From contig MNRS01000020.1 in assembly GCA_001916065.1 (NCBI GenBank), positions 61,916 through 125,915 on the forward strand: a DNA stretch of 64,000 nt. The letters are read 5' to 3'. A program made the position numbers and the translations under genes. The notes under the pieces were generated by a model. It had not been told where the DNA came from. It saw only the letters and a list, made by a program, of their open reading frames with translations, and made no database searches. Shown here one piece after another: positions 63,946 through 64,000 of the stretch. Within the stretch, counting starts at the first letter, position 1. Every line of letters starts with the position of its first letter. Source of the stretch: Clostridium sp. 28_17. GTDB taxonomy: Bacteria; Bacillota; Clostridia; TANB77; CAG-508.

Positions 63946-64000
63946 TTATGCAACTATTTTTTCTATTTCTTCTTTAAATCTTTTATCTGCTGATATAAAT
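63946..64000 (-). CDS. C-terminal end of a gene running off the window
   Basis: The last ~18 codons of a minus-strand gene: FISADKRFKEEIEKIVA and TAA. The 'SADKRF' pattern resembles the end of PIN-domain proteins, but the piece is too short to assign. Confidence 0.4.
   Translation of the reverse strand, partial: FISADKRFKEEIEKIVA

Noticed and set aside
1..64000. tRNA genes, CRISPR arrays, prophage or conjugation modules
   Set aside because: I looked for GTTCGAATCC-type loops, regular repeat-spacer patterns and structural or transfer genes and found none.

Overview
The window looks like a chromosomal stretch of a very AT-rich, anaerobic, spore-forming member of the Clostridia (Firmicutes), probably an uncultured gut lineage. 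It carries spoIIIAB/AC/AD, a SleB-type cortex-lytic enzyme, an oxygen-sensitive class III ribonucleotide reductase (NrdD/NrdG), an RNase P RNA of the A type, consensus sigma-A promoters and GGAGG ribosome binding sites. Most genes lie on the minus strand.

Layout. 0-2.2 kb: end of a spoIIIA operon, without spoIIIAA at its usual place. 2.4-11.8 kb: uvrB, small orphan genes, an iron alcohol dehydrogenase, phosphofructokinase, trmB, a pseudouridine synthase and rnpB. 11.8-25.3 kb: gpsA, plsY, der, a MecA-like penicillin-binding protein, an Mg-type P-ATPase and nrdG/nrdD. 25.5-35.6 kb: an Rpn nuclease relic, an ankyrin-repeat gene, addA, a GIY-YIG gene, a sigma/anti-sigma pair and orphan genes. 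35.8-43.3 kb: asnB followed by an accessory stretch with gene remnants (phosphotransferase, GDPD, an asnB tail), an ORF6N protein, a MYG1-like gene and a methyltransferase. 43.4-61.5 kb: dnaE, sleB, holA, a glycogen debranching enzyme, murB-yvcK, mtaB, mreB, tsaE-tsaB-rimI, an S4 protein and dxs. 61.7-64 kb: orphan genes around an IS481-like element.

Main observation. Five conserved genes (spoIIIAB, the P-type ATPase, addA, asnB and the MYG1-like gene, the last one twice) are split by a single extra C. In all six cases the in-frame codon at the break is CGG, and skipping its C reads GGN (glycine) at the position where the families have glycine, after which the frame is correct to the end. By eye I find no other in-frame CGG in the conserved genes, including dnaE, uvrB, nrdD, dxs, der and the rest of addA. 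Ordinary CGG occurs only in orphan genes (27.2, 32.4, 34.3, 61.7 and 63.5 kb), most of which sit in single-gene cassettes with near-consensus promoters. The simplest reading is that CGG is unassigned or poorly decoded in this lineage and causes a +1 frameshift (or four-base decoding as glycine), so a C in front of a glycine codon is tolerated. This is inference and needs genome-wide counting and peptide data.

Other structure: tandem copies of a GGGATTGAAGACCCGTCCCC palindrome, long AT-rich inverted-repeat elements with TTACAATTTACAG-like ends, 11-bp-phased TGTAAC repeats (WalR/PhoP-type boxes) before mreB, nrdD and a small gene, and leader hairpins that touch ribosome binding sites. No tRNA, CRISPR array or prophage was seen.
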